Below are positions 40,011 to 51,886 of a stretch of DNA of 64,000 nucleotides, in pieces (position 1 is the stretch's first letter; every line of letters begins with the position of its first letter). A program made the translations under genes and the position numbers. Where the stretch lies: contig NZ_AP018052.1 in the NCBI RefSeq assembly GCF_002356355.1, positions 992,001 to 1,056,000 on the forward strand. The letters run 5' to 3'. The notes beneath the pieces are model-generated. The model made no database searches and was not told where the DNA came from. It saw only the letters and a list, made by a program, of their open reading frames with translations. This DNA is from Thiohalobacter thiocyanaticus (lineage in GTDB: Bacteria > Pseudomonadota > Gammaproteobacteria > Thiohalobacterales > Thiohalobacteraceae).

Positions 40011-40994
40011 TTGACCCAGAAACCCAAAGCCTGTGATTTCCTGCTGGAACCGCCCGACAACGAGCGGCTGGCCAGTCTGTGCGGTCAGTTCGATCAGCAC
40101 CTGCGCCAGATCGAGCGCCGGCTGGGGGTGGAGATCAACAACCGCGGCAACCAGTTTCATGTCATCGGCGAGGGCCGGGCCCCGGAGGTTGCCGGCGATG
40201 TACTGCGCCATCTCTATGCCGAGGCCGAGGGCCGGATCCTGACCCCGGCCGAGGTGCATCTTGCCCTGCAGCAGGCCAATGCCGAACTCGAGGCCGAGCC
40301 CGAGGCGGAGCAGGTCGCCGAGGTGCGCATCCGCACCCGCAGCGGCACCATTCATGGCCGCGGGACGAACCAGCGCCAGTACCTGGCCTGCATCCGTGAC
40401 CACGATCTGAGCTTCGGTATCGGCCCGGCCGGCACCGGCAAGACCTACCTCGCCGTGGCCAGCGCCGTTGCCGCACTGGAACAGGAGCAGGTGCGGCGCC
40501 TGATCCTGGTGCGCCCGGCAGTGGAGGCCGGCGAGCGGCTGGGTTTCCTGCCCGGCGATATGGCGCAGAAGGTCGACCCCTACCTGCGCCCGCTCTACGA
40601 CGCCCTGTACGAGATGCTGGGCTTCGACAAGGTGAGCAAACTGATCGAGCGCCAGGTGATCGAGGTTGCCCCGCTGGCCTTCATGCGCGGGCGCACCCTG
40701 AACGAGTCCTTCATCATCCTGGACGAGGCCCAGAACACCACGGTGGAGCAGATGAAGATGTTCCTCACCCGCATCGGCTTCGGCTCCACCGCCGTGGTCA
40801 CCGGCGACGTCACCCAGGTGGACCTGCCGCGAGGCACCGTCTCCGGTCTGCGCCACGTGGTCGACGTGCTCAAGGAGGTCGAGGGCGTGAGCTTCACCTT
40901 CTTCAGCGCCCGCGACGTGGTGCGCCATCCACTGGTGCAGCGCATTGTCGCCGCCTATGCCCGCCAGGACCCGGCGGGCGGAGAGGGCGCGTGA
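40011..40994 (+). CDS. ybeZ: PhoH-like ATPase YbeZ
   Basis: A 327-residue P-loop protein of the PhoH family, a partner of the YbeY endoribonuclease. Walker A is [13 protein letters not shown] and Walker [12 protein letters not shown]. The N-terminal KH-like region and the central [11 protein letters not shown] segment are typical. It starts with TTG at 40011 and has no good ribosome site, so translation may be weak or the real start a few codons later. It ends in a four-base overlap with ybeY (GTGA). Confidence 0.94.
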   Translation: MTQKPKACDFLLEPPDNERLASLCGQFDQHLRQIERRLGVEINNRGNQFHVIGEGRAPEVAGDVLRHLYAEAEGRILTPAEVHLALQQANAELEAEPEAEQVAEVRIRTRSGTIHGRGTNQRQYLACIRDHDLSFGIGPAGTGKTYLAVASAVAALEQEQVRRLILVRPAVEAGERLGFLPGDMAQKVDPYLRPLYDALYEMLGFDKVSKLIERQVIEVAPLAFMRGRTLNESFIILDEAQNTTVEQMKMFLTRIGFGSTAVVTGDVTQVDLPRGTVSGLRHVVDVLKEVEGVSFTFFSARDVVRHPLVQRIVAAYARQDPAGGEGA

Positions 40995-41473
40995 GCGCGG
41001 CCGCGGTATCGCAACCGGCCCTGGTGCTGGACCTGCAGATCGAGACCGGCGCCGGCGATGTGCCGTCCGCGGCCGATTTCCAGCGCTGGGCCGAGGCCGC
41101 CTGGCGCGGCGACGGGGGCGCGGAACTGACCCTGCGCCTGGTTGACGAGGCCGAGAGCGGCGAACTGAATCAGGCCTATCGGGGCAAGGAAGGGCCCACC
41201 AATGTGCTGTCCTTCCCGGTCGACGCCGCCGAACTGCCCGGCCTGGAGCTGCCGCTGCTGGGCGATCTGGTGATCTGCGCCCCGGTGGTTGCGCGCGAGG
41301 CCGCCGGCCAGGGCAAGACCGCCGAGGCCCACTGGGCCCATATGGTGGTGCACGGCATGCTGCACCTGCAGGGCTACAATCACCTCGAAGCGGCCGAGGC
41401 CGAGGTGATGGAAAGGCTTGAAACCGACATCCTGCGCCGCTTAGGCTATCCCGACCCTTACCGGGAGGAGTGA
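40991..41473 (+). CDS. ybeY: Endoribonuclease YbeY
   Basis: A 160-residue zinc-dependent RNase for rRNA maturation and quality control. The metal motif is His121-x3-His125-x5-His131 in [27 protein letters not shown] and LLGDLVIC are family blocks. It begins with GTG inside the ybeZ stop. Confidence 0.95.
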   Translation: MSAAAVSQPALVLDLQIETGAGDVPSAADFQRWAEAAWRGDGGAELTLRLVDEAESGELNQAYRGKEGPTNVLSFPVDAAELPGLELPLLGDLVICAPVVAREAAGQGKTAEAHWAHMVVHGMLHLQGYNHLEAAEAEVMERLETDILRRLGYPDPYREE

Positions 41474-41484
41474 AGTGTTCAAGA

Positions 41485-41661
41485 GCGCCACGGAATACAC
41501 GGAAAGCACGGACAATTTCATTATTGCTTGGTAGGTCGGGTTAGCGCAGCGTAACCCGACAGGTTCGGCGCCAATGTCGGGTTACGCCCTGCGGGCTAAC
41601 CCGACCTACATATGGTGGGACAATTTTTATTTGTCCGTGCTTTCCGTGTATTCCGTGGCGC
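41485..41661. repeat. Nested repeat: perfect 31-base outer arms around a GTAGGTCGGGTTAGC palindrome
   Basis: The outer arms (41485-41515 and 41631-41661) are perfect 31-base complements of the type GCCACGGAATACACGGAAAG. Inside them lies the palindrome GTAGGTCGGGTTAGC (41531-41545) and its complement (41595-41609), each half also a small hairpin. It separates ybeY from corC. Related outer arms occur at 50375 and 54152. Confidence 0.85.
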
Positions 41662-41736
41662 ATTTGACTTTAAGGGATCAGATCACAGTTTATTCCCCTG
41701 GATGAGCTGTCATGTGTTCCCTGACCTGAAACGACA

Positions 41737-42615
41737 ATGAGCGAAGACCGATCTAGCAACGGTTCCACCCAGCGCAACTGGTTCGAGCGCATCAGCCAGG
41801 TGCTGCTGGGGGAGCCGAAAGACCGTGAACAACTGGTGGAGTTGCTGCGCGATGCCCAGGCGCGCAACCTGCTGGATGCCGATGCCCTGGCCATGATCGA
41901 GAGTATCCTGCAGGTCTCCGAGATGCAGGTGCGCGACATCATGATCCCGCGGGCACAGATGGTGGTGGTGCGCCGCGACGCCTCGCTGGAGGAGATCCTG
42001 CCGACCATCATCGACTCCGGCCACTCCCGCTTTCCCGTGATCGGCGAGAACCGCGACGAAGTGGTCGGTATCCTGCTGGCCAAGGACCTGCTGCGCTATC
42101 GTATCCAGCCGGAGGAGGCGTTCAGCATCCGCGACAGCATGCGGCCGGTGGTCTTCATCCCCGAAAGCAAGCGGTTGAACGTACTGCTCAAGGAATTCCG
42201 TCTCAGCCGCAACCACATCGCCGTGGTGGTGGATGAGTACGGCGGTGTCGCCGGCATGGTCACCATCGAGGACGTGCTGGAGCAGATCGTGGGCGAGATC
42301 GCCGACGAGCACGACATCGAGGAAGGCGTGTTCATCCTGCAGCGCTCCGAGACCAGCTACATGGTTAAGGCGCTGACTCCGATCGAGGATTTCAACGAGT
42401 ATTTCGGCACCGACTTCAGCGACGAGGAATTCGACACCGTCGGCGGCCTGGTCGCGCACGAGTTCGGTCACCTGCCCAAGCGCGGTGAGTCGGTGGTGAT
42501 GGGACGTTTCGTGTTCAAGGTCACCCGCGCCGATAACCGCCGCATCCATCTGCTGGCCCTGGATATCCGGGAGGAAGCCGATACCCCGGTCATGACGGGG
42601 CCGGGCGGGGCATGA
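41737..42615 (+). CDS. corC: CorC/YbeX family CBS-domain protein
   Basis: A 292-residue protein: two CBS motifs (about 65-190, beginning VRDIMIPRAQMVVV) and a C-terminal transporter-associated CorC/HlyC domain (YMVKALTPIEDFNEYFG... to the end). It binds ATP, is implicated in magnesium/cobalt efflux, and as YbeX in ribosome metabolism. It overlaps lnt by four bases (ATGA). Confidence 0.94.
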   Translation: MSEDRSSNGSTQRNWFERISQVLLGEPKDREQLVELLRDAQARNLLDADALAMIESILQVSEMQVRDIMIPRAQMVVVRRDASLEEILPTIIDSGHSRFPVIGENRDEVVGILLAKDLLRYRIQPEEAFSIRDSMRPVVFIPESKRLNVLLKEFRLSRNHIAVVVDEYGGVAGMVTIEDVLEQIVGEIADEHDIEEGVFILQRSETSYMVKALTPIEDFNEYFGTDFSDEEFDTVGGLVAHEFGHLPKRGESVVMGRFVFKVTRADNRRIHLLALDIREEADTPVMTGPGGA

Positions 42616-44180
42616 ACCCGGTTGAGCCGGGCGGCACAGACGCGCGACCGTCCGCAGGGGGAGCGGGTATGCGGCCCTGGTGGATATCCCTGCTGGCGCT
42701 GGCCGCCGGCGCTGCGCTGCCGCTGGCCTTTGCCCCCTTTTCCATCGCTCCCCTGGCCATCCTTCTGCCGGCCCTGTTGCTGGCCCTGTTGCCGGAGCGG
42801 CGCCCCCGCCGCGCCCTGGGTCTGGGCTACCTGTTCGGCCTCGGCTGTTTCGGCGTCGGGGTCAGCTGGGTCCATATCAGCATTCACGTGTTCGGCGGTA
42901 CGCCCCTGGTTGCCGCGATCCTGGTCGCCGCGCTGTTGGTGGCCTTTCTCGCCCTGTTTCCCGCGCTGGCCGCCTGGCTGACAGTGTGGCTGGCGCCACT
43001 CGTCGGTTGGCCGCGCTACCTGCTCGCGGCACCGGCGGCCTGGGTGCTGTCGGAATGGCTGCGCGGATGGCTGTTCACCGGCTTCCCCTGGCTGCTGGCC
43101 GGCTACACTCAACTCGATACGCCCCTGGCCGGCTATGCGCCGGTACTGGGTGTCCATGGCGTCGGGCTGCTGCTGCTGGTGACTGCGGGTGCCCTGGCGG
43201 CCGGTATCCGCAGCCGGCGGACCGGCCAGCGTGTGCTGCTGCTGGCGCTGGTGATGGGGGTGTGGCTCGGCGGGAGTCTGCTGCGACATCACGACTGGAC
43301 CCGTGCCGTCGGTGAACCGCTGGAAGTCAGCCTTGTCCAGGGGAATATCGCCCAGGACCGCAAGTGGCAGGAGACCTGGCAGCGGGCCACGCTGGCGCGC
43401 TATCTTGAATTGAGTCGCCGGGAGTGGAGTGATCCTGCACGGGAAGTGGATCTGGTGGTCTGGCCGGAGACCGCCATCCCGGCTTTTTATCACCAGATCG
43501 AGGACGGATTTCTGCGCCAGCTGCGCCGCGAAAGCCGGCAGGCCGACAGCGAATTTCTGACCGGCATCCCGGTGCTGGATCGCGAGCAGTGGGCCTATTA
43601 CAACGCCGTCATGCGAGTGGGTGCTGAGGACAGCTTCTATTTCAAGCGTCACCTGGTGCCCTTCGGTGAATATCTGCCGCTGCGCCAGTGGCTGGGCACC
43701 CTGCTGCAGGTGATGCCGCTGCCGGTGGCCGATTTCAGTTCCGGCGGGGCGCAGCAGCCGCTGCTGCGGGTCGCCGGGCATCCGGTGGGCGTGTCGATTT
43801 GCTACGAGATCATTTTCGGAACCGAATTGCTCGCGACCCTGCCCGAGGCACGACTGCTGGTCAATGTCAGCAACGATGCCTGGTTCGGCGACTCGCTGGC
43901 CCCGCACCAGCATCTGCAGATGGCGCGGATGCGGGCGCTGGAGGCCGGCCGCGAACTGCTGCGCGCCACCAATACCGGGATCTCGGCCGTGATCGATCAC
44001 CGCGGCCGGCTGCGGGAGCGCGGCCCTCAGTTCGAGGTCGCCGTGGTGCGGGCCTCGGCCCAGCCCCGGGAGGGGGCGACGCCTTATGTGCAGCGCGGTG
44101 ACCTGCCCGTGCTGCTGCTGGTCGCCGGCATGCTGGCGCTCGGGTATGCTGTCCGCAACGGGTACAAGCCGGAACCATGA
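42612..44180 (+). CDS. lnt: Apolipoprotein N-acyltransferase
   Basis: A 522-residue inner-membrane enzyme that adds the third acyl chain to lipoproteins. Several N-terminal membrane helices (20-210) precede a nitrilase-fold periplasmic domain. The catalytic Glu is in VVWPETAIPAF, the Lys in SFYFKRHLVPFGEY and the Cys in VSICYEIIFG. The start at 42612 overlaps the corC stop; an ATG at 42669, closer to the first helix, is an alternative. LptE in this window is one of its substrates. Confidence 0.95.
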   Translation: MNPVEPGGTDARPSAGGAGMRPWWISLLALAAGAALPLAFAPFSIAPLAILLPALLLALLPERRPRRALGLGYLFGLGCFGVGVSWVHISIHVFGGTPLVAAILVAALLVAFLALFPALAAWLTVWLAPLVGWPRYLLAAPAAWVLSEWLRGWLFTGFPWLLAGYTQLDTPLAGYAPVLGVHGVGLLLLVTAGALAAGIRSRRTGQRVLLLALVMGVWLGGSLLRHHDWTRAVGEPLEVSLVQGNIAQDRKWQETWQRATLARYLELSRREWSDPAREVDLVVWPETAIPAFYHQIEDGFLRQLRRESRQADSEFLTGIPVLDREQWAYYNAVMRVGAEDSFYFKRHLVPFGEYLPLRQWLGTLLQVMPLPVADFSSGGAQQPLLRVAGHPVGVSICYEIIFGTELLATLPEARLLVNVSNDAWFGDSLAPHQHLQMARMRALEAGRELLRATNTGISAVIDHRGRLRERGPQFEVAVVRASAQPREGATPYVQRGDLPVLLLVAGMLALGYAVRNGYKPEP

Positions 44181-45214
44181 CCGCAGCCGATTTTCTCAAA
44201 CATCACGACGCCTTTGCCGGTGCCTTCACTGACGGGCTCAAACAGATGCTGCAGCATGAAGGGCTCGGCCCCTTCATCCTGGTGCTGGCCAACGCCACGT
44301 TCGACCCCGATATCTACGCCGAACTGAAGGCGCCGCTGAAAAGCCGGTTTGACCGCCTGCGGGAGGATCTGCGTGAGCGTTTCGCCAGCGGGCGCGACGG
44401 CGAGCAGATCGAGGAGGATCTGCTGGTCTTTCTCAAGATGGCCCTGATCGGCTTCGAAGGCCTGCAGCCGACCCGTTTTCGCGACGAGGGTCCCTGGCGT
44501 CTGCAGTTCAATCACCTGCGTTCCTTCCGGCCCCGGCGCATCACCACCGAGGTGCCCAAGGAAATCATCTCCCCGTTCAATTCCAACGCCTTCAATTTCA
44601 ATCGGCCGTTCCTGCAGAAGGAATGCTTCTGGGCGGGGGAATTGCTGGGGCGGCGCGTGGACCTGTATTACAACAAGTATCCCTTTGCGCCGCTGCACGG
44701 CCTGTGGGTGCTGGACCGCAATGCCGGCAAGCCGCAGTTCCTTACCCGCGAGGATCACGACTATGTCTGGTCGCTGGCGGCGGAACTGGGTGAGGCGGTT
44801 CCGGGGATGCTGTTCGGGTATAACAGTTACGGTGCCTACGCCTCGGTGAACCACCTGCATGTGCAGGGTTTCGTCGAACCGGACGGTATGCCGGTCATGC
44901 GTGAACAGTGGGCGCATCACGGCGGCGACATGGAGTACCCGGCCGAGGTGCGCTATTGCGCGCGACGCGAGGAAAGCTGGGACTGCCTGACCGGGCTGCA
45001 TGCCGATGAACAGCCCTTCAATGCCCTGTTCGTCCCCGGCGGCAGTTACCTGTTTCCGCGTCGCAAGCAGGGCACGGTGGAGGTGCCGGCCTGGAGCAGC
45101 GGCCTGACCTGGTTCGAGCTCGCCGGCGGGTTCATCGTCTCCAATCACGAGGACTTCGAGCGGCTGGACGCGACCGCTCTGCAGCAGGAGTTGGAGCGGG
45201 TAGTGCCGGACTGA
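44177..45214 (+). CDS. HIT/GalT-superfamily protein, probable nucleotide-sugar or dinucleotide phosphorylase
   Basis: A 345-residue cytoplasmic protein with a histidine-triad signature H226-L-H228-V-Q230 in ASVNHLHVQGFV. HxHxQ is the motif of the GalT / Ap4A-phosphorylase / GDP-hexose phosphorylase branch of the HIT superfamily, where the middle His is nucleotidylated. A preceding block ITTEVPKEIISPFNSNAFNFNRP and YYNKYPFAPLHGLWVLD resemble nucleotide- and substrate-binding parts of that branch. The gene overlaps the lnt stop by four bases, so it is co-transcribed with miaB-lnt, which is not an E. coli arrangement. The substrate is not deducible. Confidence 0.78.
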   Translation: MTAADFLKHHDAFAGAFTDGLKQMLQHEGLGPFILVLANATFDPDIYAELKAPLKSRFDRLREDLRERFASGRDGEQIEEDLLVFLKMALIGFEGLQPTRFRDEGPWRLQFNHLRSFRPRRITTEVPKEIISPFNSNAFNFNRPFLQKECFWAGELLGRRVDLYYNKYPFAPLHGLWVLDRNAGKPQFLTREDHDYVWSLAAELGEAVPGMLFGYNSYGAYASVNHLHVQGFVEPDGMPVMREQWAHHGGDMEYPAEVRYCARREESWDCLTGLHADEQPFNALFVPGGSYLFPRRKQGTVEVPAWSSGLTWFELAGGFIVSNHEDFERLDATALQQELERVVPD

Positions 45215-45229
45215 ATCCTTTATGCAGTC

Positions 45230-45321
45230 CCGTAGGTCGGATTAGCGCAGCGTAATCCGACAGGCGGCGGAGCGTTGCAGCGGGCGTCGGATTACGCCCT
45301 GCGGGCTAATCCGACCTACGG
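45230..45321. repeat. CCGTAGGTCGGATTAGC palindrome
   Basis: Perfect 17-base arms (45230-45246 and 45305-45321), each half also a small hairpin (GTCGGATTA...TAATCCGAC). It lies between the convergent HIT-like and zinc-ribbon genes, without outer arms. Confidence 0.8.
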
Positions 45322-45330
45322 AACCGCCTT

Positions 45331-45852
45331 TTATTGCTTCGCACGGACGAAGCTGGTGGCATAGCATTTCGGGCAGGGCGGGATGTGCCCCGGCTCGCTG
45401 AAGTGCAGTTCCTCGCCGCAGGATTCGCAGCGTAGCACCCCGGGGCCGGTGACCTCGCCCGTGTGGTAGGTCTGGGCCTCGTGCATACGGGCCTCGAACT
45501 CGGCCAGCTCGATGCGGGTGCGGTCGGCCACGGTGAGCATCTTCTCGAACAGCCGGCGCTCGATCTGGCCGATGTCGAATTTCAGCCAGGCGCCGAACTC
45601 GTTGCCGGTCTGCTCCAGGTAGCTGGCCGCGTCTTCCATGTCGCGTTTCAGGTAGGCGGCCACCCGTTCGGCCTCCTCGCGGGTCAGTTCGCCCAGTTCG
45701 ATCGCGCGTTCCTTGGCCCGCTCCAGGTTCTGCTCCAGGGTGGGGATGGCGTGTTCCTCGGCCTCGTCGATGGCGGCCTGGACCCGGTCCATCATGCGGT
45801 GGTAGGCCTGGACAAGCTTTTCGCCGGGGCCGGAGGGCTGGGAATCTGACAT
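45331..45852 (-). CDS. ybeL: DUF1451 zinc-ribbon protein (YbeL-like)
   Basis: A 173-residue protein: a long acidic coiled-coil N-terminus (QAYHRMMDRVQAAIDEAEEHAIPTLEQNL...) and a C-terminal zinc ribbon with two Cys pairs, CESCGEEL and CPKCYATSF. The family is DUF1451, of unknown function. E. coli ybeL likewise faces away from leuS. The ATG at 45852 (MSDSQPSG) is preferred, with GGAG about 12 bases before it. Confidence 0.88.
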   Translation of the reverse strand: MSDSQPSGPGEKLVQAYHRMMDRVQAAIDEAEEHAIPTLEQNLERAKERAIELGELTREEAERVAAYLKRDMEDAASYLEQTGNEFGAWLKFDIGQIERRLFEKMLTVADRTRIELAEFEARMHEAQTYHTGEVTGPGVLRCESCGEELHFSEPGHIPPCPKCYATSFVRAKQ

Positions 45853-45920
45853 GTCGGGTTTTCTCCGTAGTAACAGGGACGGGTCCGAATGGCACTTGCC
45901 TGAGCCGGATTCCATCCTCT

Positions 45921-48745
<2,825 letters not shown>

Positions 48746-48757
48746 ACGAGGAATGAT

Positions 48758-48791
48758 GTAGCTCGGGTTAGCGCAGCGTAACCCGAGCTAC
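48758..48791. repeat. GTAGCTCGGGTTA hairpin
   Basis: Perfect 13-base arms with an 8-base loop (GCGCAGCG), a single hairpin half-unit of the GTCGGGTTAG family. It lies between leuS and lptE. Confidence 0.8.
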
Positions 48792-48820
48792 GGCCTTCAC
48801 GCTGATAAACAGGATCTTCC

Positions 48821-49330
48821 ATGACCCGATCCCATCACCTGCCGACCGTTCTAGTCCTGCTGCTGGCCCTGACCCTGTCCGCCTGCGGCTTCCAGCTGCG
48901 CGGCCAGGCGAACCTGCCACCCGAAATGGCGCGCACCCAGATACAGGGGCTGAGCGAGTACAGCGATCTGGGCCGCGACCTGCGCCGGTTGCTGGAAGGA
49001 TCCGGCGTGCAGGTGGTGCCATCCGCGGAACAGGCCACGGCCATCCTGGATATCATCACCAACCAGGCCGGCCGCCGGGTGCTGTCGGTGCAGGCCGGCG
49101 GCAAGGTGCAGGAATACGAACTGATCCAGCGGCTGGTGTTCAGCGTGCGTACCACCGACGGGCGGCTGCTGCTCGAACCCCAGGAACTGGAACTGGCCCG
49201 GGAGTACCTCTACGACCGCTTCGATCCCCTGGCCAGCGGCAGCCAGGAAGGCGAGATCCGGGCCGAGATGCGCCGCGACATCACTCAGCTGCTGATGCTG
49301 CGGCTGCAGGCCCTCGGCAGCGACGGCTGA
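48821..49330 (+). CDS. lptE: LPS assembly lipoprotein LptE
   Basis: A 169-residue outer-membrane lipoprotein, the plug partner of LptD in LPS export. The lipobox LSAC has the lipidated Cys22, followed by GFQLRGQANLPPEM, the usual LptE start of the mature chain. The remainder keeps the LptE length and strand pattern. It is separated from holA by two bases. Confidence 0.93.
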   Translation: MTRSHHLPTVLVLLLALTLSACGFQLRGQANLPPEMARTQIQGLSEYSDLGRDLRRLLEGSGVQVVPSAEQATAILDIITNQAGRRVLSVQAGGKVQEYELIQRLVFSVRTTDGRLLLEPQELELAREYLYDRFDPLASGSQEGEIRAEMRRDITQLLMLRLQALGSDG

Positions 49331-49332
49331 CC

Positions 49333-50367
49333 ATGCAACTCAGGCCCGAACAACTCGCCACCCATCTCAAGCAGGGACTGGCGCCGGTCTATCTGCTCTG
49401 GGGCGAGGAGACCCTGGTCGCGCAGGAGGCGGCCGATGCCATCCGCGCGGCAGCCCGGGCCGGGGGCTATGTGGATCGGGAGGTGTTTCATGCCGAGTCC
49501 GGTTTCGACTGGGGCCGGCTCGGCGAGGCCGCCAGCGCCCTGTCGCTGTTCGCCGACCGACGCATCCTGGAACTGCGCATCCCCTCCGGCAAGCCCGGAG
49601 ACGCCGGCAGCAAGGCCCTGACGGCCTACACCCGGTCCCTGCCCCCGGATACCCTGTTGCTGGTCATCTGCGGCAAGCTCGAGGCCGCCCAGCGCCGGGC
49701 GAAGTGGTTCAAGGCGCTGGAGGACGCCGGCGTGTCGCTGGCCGCCTGGCCGATCGATGGCCGCCAGCTGCCGCGCTGGATCGGCCAGCGCCTGCAGCGG
49801 GCGGGCCTGACCGCCGAGCCGGAGGCGGTGCAGATGCTGGCCGAGCGGGTCGAAGGCAATCTGCTGGCCGCGGCCCAGGAGGTGGACAAGCTGGCGCTGC
49901 TCTACCCCGGCGAGCAGCTGGATGCGGCCCGGGTCGCCGAGGCGGTCTCCGACAGCGCCCGATTCGATGTCTTCGGCCTGGTCGACACGGTTCTGGCCGG
50001 CCAGGGCGAACGCGCCGTGCGCATGCTCGCCGGCCTGCAGCAGGAGGGGGTGGAGCCGGTGCTGGTGAACTGGGCCCTGACCCGCGAACTGCGCAGCCTG
50101 GAGGCCATGGGCTGGGCCCTGGCCCATGGTGAGTCGCTGGCTGCGGTGCAGGGCCGGTTCCGGGTGTGGAAGAACCGCCAGGCGGTGATCGGCCAGGCCC
50201 TGCAGCGGCACCGGCTGCCGGCCTGGTACGGCTTCCTGCGTCGCAGCGCCCGCATCGACCGCATCATAAAGGGTCAGGCCGCGGGCAACCCCTGGGATGA
50301 ACTGGTACAATTGGCCTTGGATCTGGCGGGCCGGCCGCTCGGGCTGACCGAGGGCAAGACCGCCTGA
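49333..50367 (+). CDS. holA: DNA polymerase III subunit delta
   Basis: A 344-residue clamp-loader subunit. The N-terminal degenerate AAA+ domain reads PVYLLWGEETLVAQEAADAIR, and the characteristic WPIDGRQLPRWIGQRL and AERVEGNLLAAAQEVDKLALLY follow. The C-terminal collar domain has AWYGFLRRSARIDRIIKG. It follows lptE by two bases, the common lptE-holA pair. Confidence 0.95.
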   Translation: MQLRPEQLATHLKQGLAPVYLLWGEETLVAQEAADAIRAAARAGGYVDREVFHAESGFDWGRLGEAASALSLFADRRILELRIPSGKPGDAGSKALTAYTRSLPPDTLLLVICGKLEAAQRRAKWFKALEDAGVSLAAWPIDGRQLPRWIGQRLQRAGLTAEPEAVQMLAERVEGNLLAAAQEVDKLALLYPGEQLDAARVAEAVSDSARFDVFGLVDTVLAGQGERAVRMLAGLQQEGVEPVLVNWALTRELRSLEAMGWALAHGESLAAVQGRFRVWKNRQAVIGQALQRHRLPAWYGFLRRSARIDRIIKGQAAGNPWDELVQLALDLAGRPLGLTEGKTA

Positions 50368-50374
50368 GATCATG

Positions 50375-50526
50375 GCCACGGAATACACGGAAAGCACGGA
50401 CAGGTCGAATGCCGTAGGTTGGGTTAGCCCGTAGGGTGTAACCCAACATTCAGACCGCATTCGTTGGGTTACGGCGCTGGCGCGCCTAACCCAACCTACA
50501 GCTGGAAACGCGTGCGATTCCGTGGC
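50375..50526. repeat. Nested repeat: GCCACGGAATACACGG outer arms (right one truncated) around a GTAGGTTGGGTTAG palindrome
   Basis: The left outer arm (50375-50402) is the same sequence as that at 41485. The right one is reduced to ATTCCGTGGC (50517-50526). The inner palindrome has 14-base perfect arms (50414-50427 and 50486-50499) with TTGGGTT instead of TCGGGTT. It separates holA from proA. Confidence 0.8.
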
Positions 50527-50568
50527 GGATTGGTTTTTCCAGCAGCAGACAGGACCCCGTACCGCAGG

Positions 50569-51852
50569 ATGAACGCCACCCCCGAATCCCTTGCCCCCGA
50601 CGTTGCGACCTACATGCAGCGGGTCGGCGAGCAGGCCCGTGCCGCCGCCCGGCTGCTCAGCCGCTCCGACACCGCGGCCCGCAACAATGCCCTGCATGCC
50701 ATCGCCGAGGCCATCGAGGCCGCGACCGATACCCTCAAGGCTGAGAACGCCCGTGATCTCGAGGCCGGGCGCGAACGCGGCCTGGACGCGGCCCTGCTGG
50801 ACCGGCTGGAACTGACCGATGACCGGATTGCCGCCATGGCCGAGGGCCTGCGCCAGATCGCTGCGCTGCCCGATCCGGTCGGGGCCGTCAGCGATCTCAA
50901 TTACCGGCCCAGCGGTATCCAGGTCGGACGCATGCGGGTGCCGCTCGGGGTGATCGGCATCATCTACGAATCCCGGCCCAATGTGACCGCCGACGCCGCC
51001 GCCCTGTGCCTGAAGTCGGGCAACGCCGCCATCCTGCGCGGCGGCTCCGAGGCGCTGCATTCCAACCAGGCCATCGCCGCCTGCATCCGCATCGGCCTGG
51101 GCCAGGCCGGCCTGCCGGGTACGGCAGTGCAGGTGATCGAGACCGCCGACCGTGCCGCCGTGGGCGAACTGCTGCGGATGAAGGACTGTGTCGATGTCAT
51201 CGTGCCGCGCGGCGGCAAGGGCCTGATCGAACGGGTGAGCGAGGAATCCCGCATCCCGGTGATCAAGCACCTGGACGGGATCTGCCACGTCTACATCGAC
51301 GACCGCGCGGATCCGGACAAGGCCTATGCCATTGCGCTCAACGCCAAGACCCAGCGCTACGGCACCTGCAACACCATGGAGACCCTGCTGGTGCATGCGG
51401 ACATCGCCGAATCCATCCTGCCGCGGCTGGCGCGAGCCTATCGGGAAAAGGGCGTGGAGTTGCGCGGCTGCGAGCGCACCCGCGCCGTCCTCGACGGCAT
51501 CAGCGCCGCCAGCGACGCCGACTGGGACACCGAGTACCTGGCGCCGATCCTGGCCGTGCGGGTGGTGGATGATCTGGACGCGGCCATGGACCACATCGCC
51601 GCCCATGGCTCGCAGCACACCGACGCCATCGTCACCGAGGACTATGCCCGCGCCCGGCGCTTCCTGCGCGAGGTCGATTCCAGTTCGGTGATGGTCAACG
51701 CCTCCACCCGCTTCGCCGACGGCTTCGAATACGGGCTGGGCGCGGAGATCGGCATCAGTACCGACAAGCTGCATGCCCGCGGCCCGGTGGGGCTGGAGGG
51801 CCTGACCACGCTCAAGTTCGTCGTCCTGGGCGACGGCCAGGTGCGCAGTTGA
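50569..51852 (+). CDS. proA: Gamma-glutamyl phosphate reductase
   Basis: A 427-residue NADPH-dependent reductase in proline synthesis, of the aldehyde-dehydrogenase fold. The catalytic Cys is in [50 protein letters not shown] is the coenzyme-binding region. The ATG at 50569 ([20 protein letters not shown]) gives the usual length. The kinase gene proB is not adjacent. Confidence 0.96.
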   Translation: MNATPESLAPDVATYMQRVGEQARAAARLLSRSDTAARNNALHAIAEAIEAATDTLKAENARDLEAGRERGLDAALLDRLELTDDRIAAMAEGLRQIAALPDPVGAVSDLNYRPSGIQVGRMRVPLGVIGIIYESRPNVTADAAALCLKSGNAAILRGGSEALHSNQAIAACIRIGLGQAGLPGTAVQVIETADRAAVGELLRMKDCVDVIVPRGGKGLIERVSEESRIPVIKHLDGICHVYIDDRADPDKAYAIALNAKTQRYGTCNTMETLLVHADIAESILPRLARAYREKGVELRGCERTRAVLDGISAASDADWDTEYLAPILAVRVVDDLDAAMDHIAAHGSQHTDAIVTEDYARARRFLREVDSSSVMVNASTRFADGFEYGLGAEIGISTDKLHARGPVGLEGLTTLKFVVLGDGQVRS

Positions 51853-51886
51853 GTCAGTCCACGATGCCCAGTTCCGACGGCCAGGC

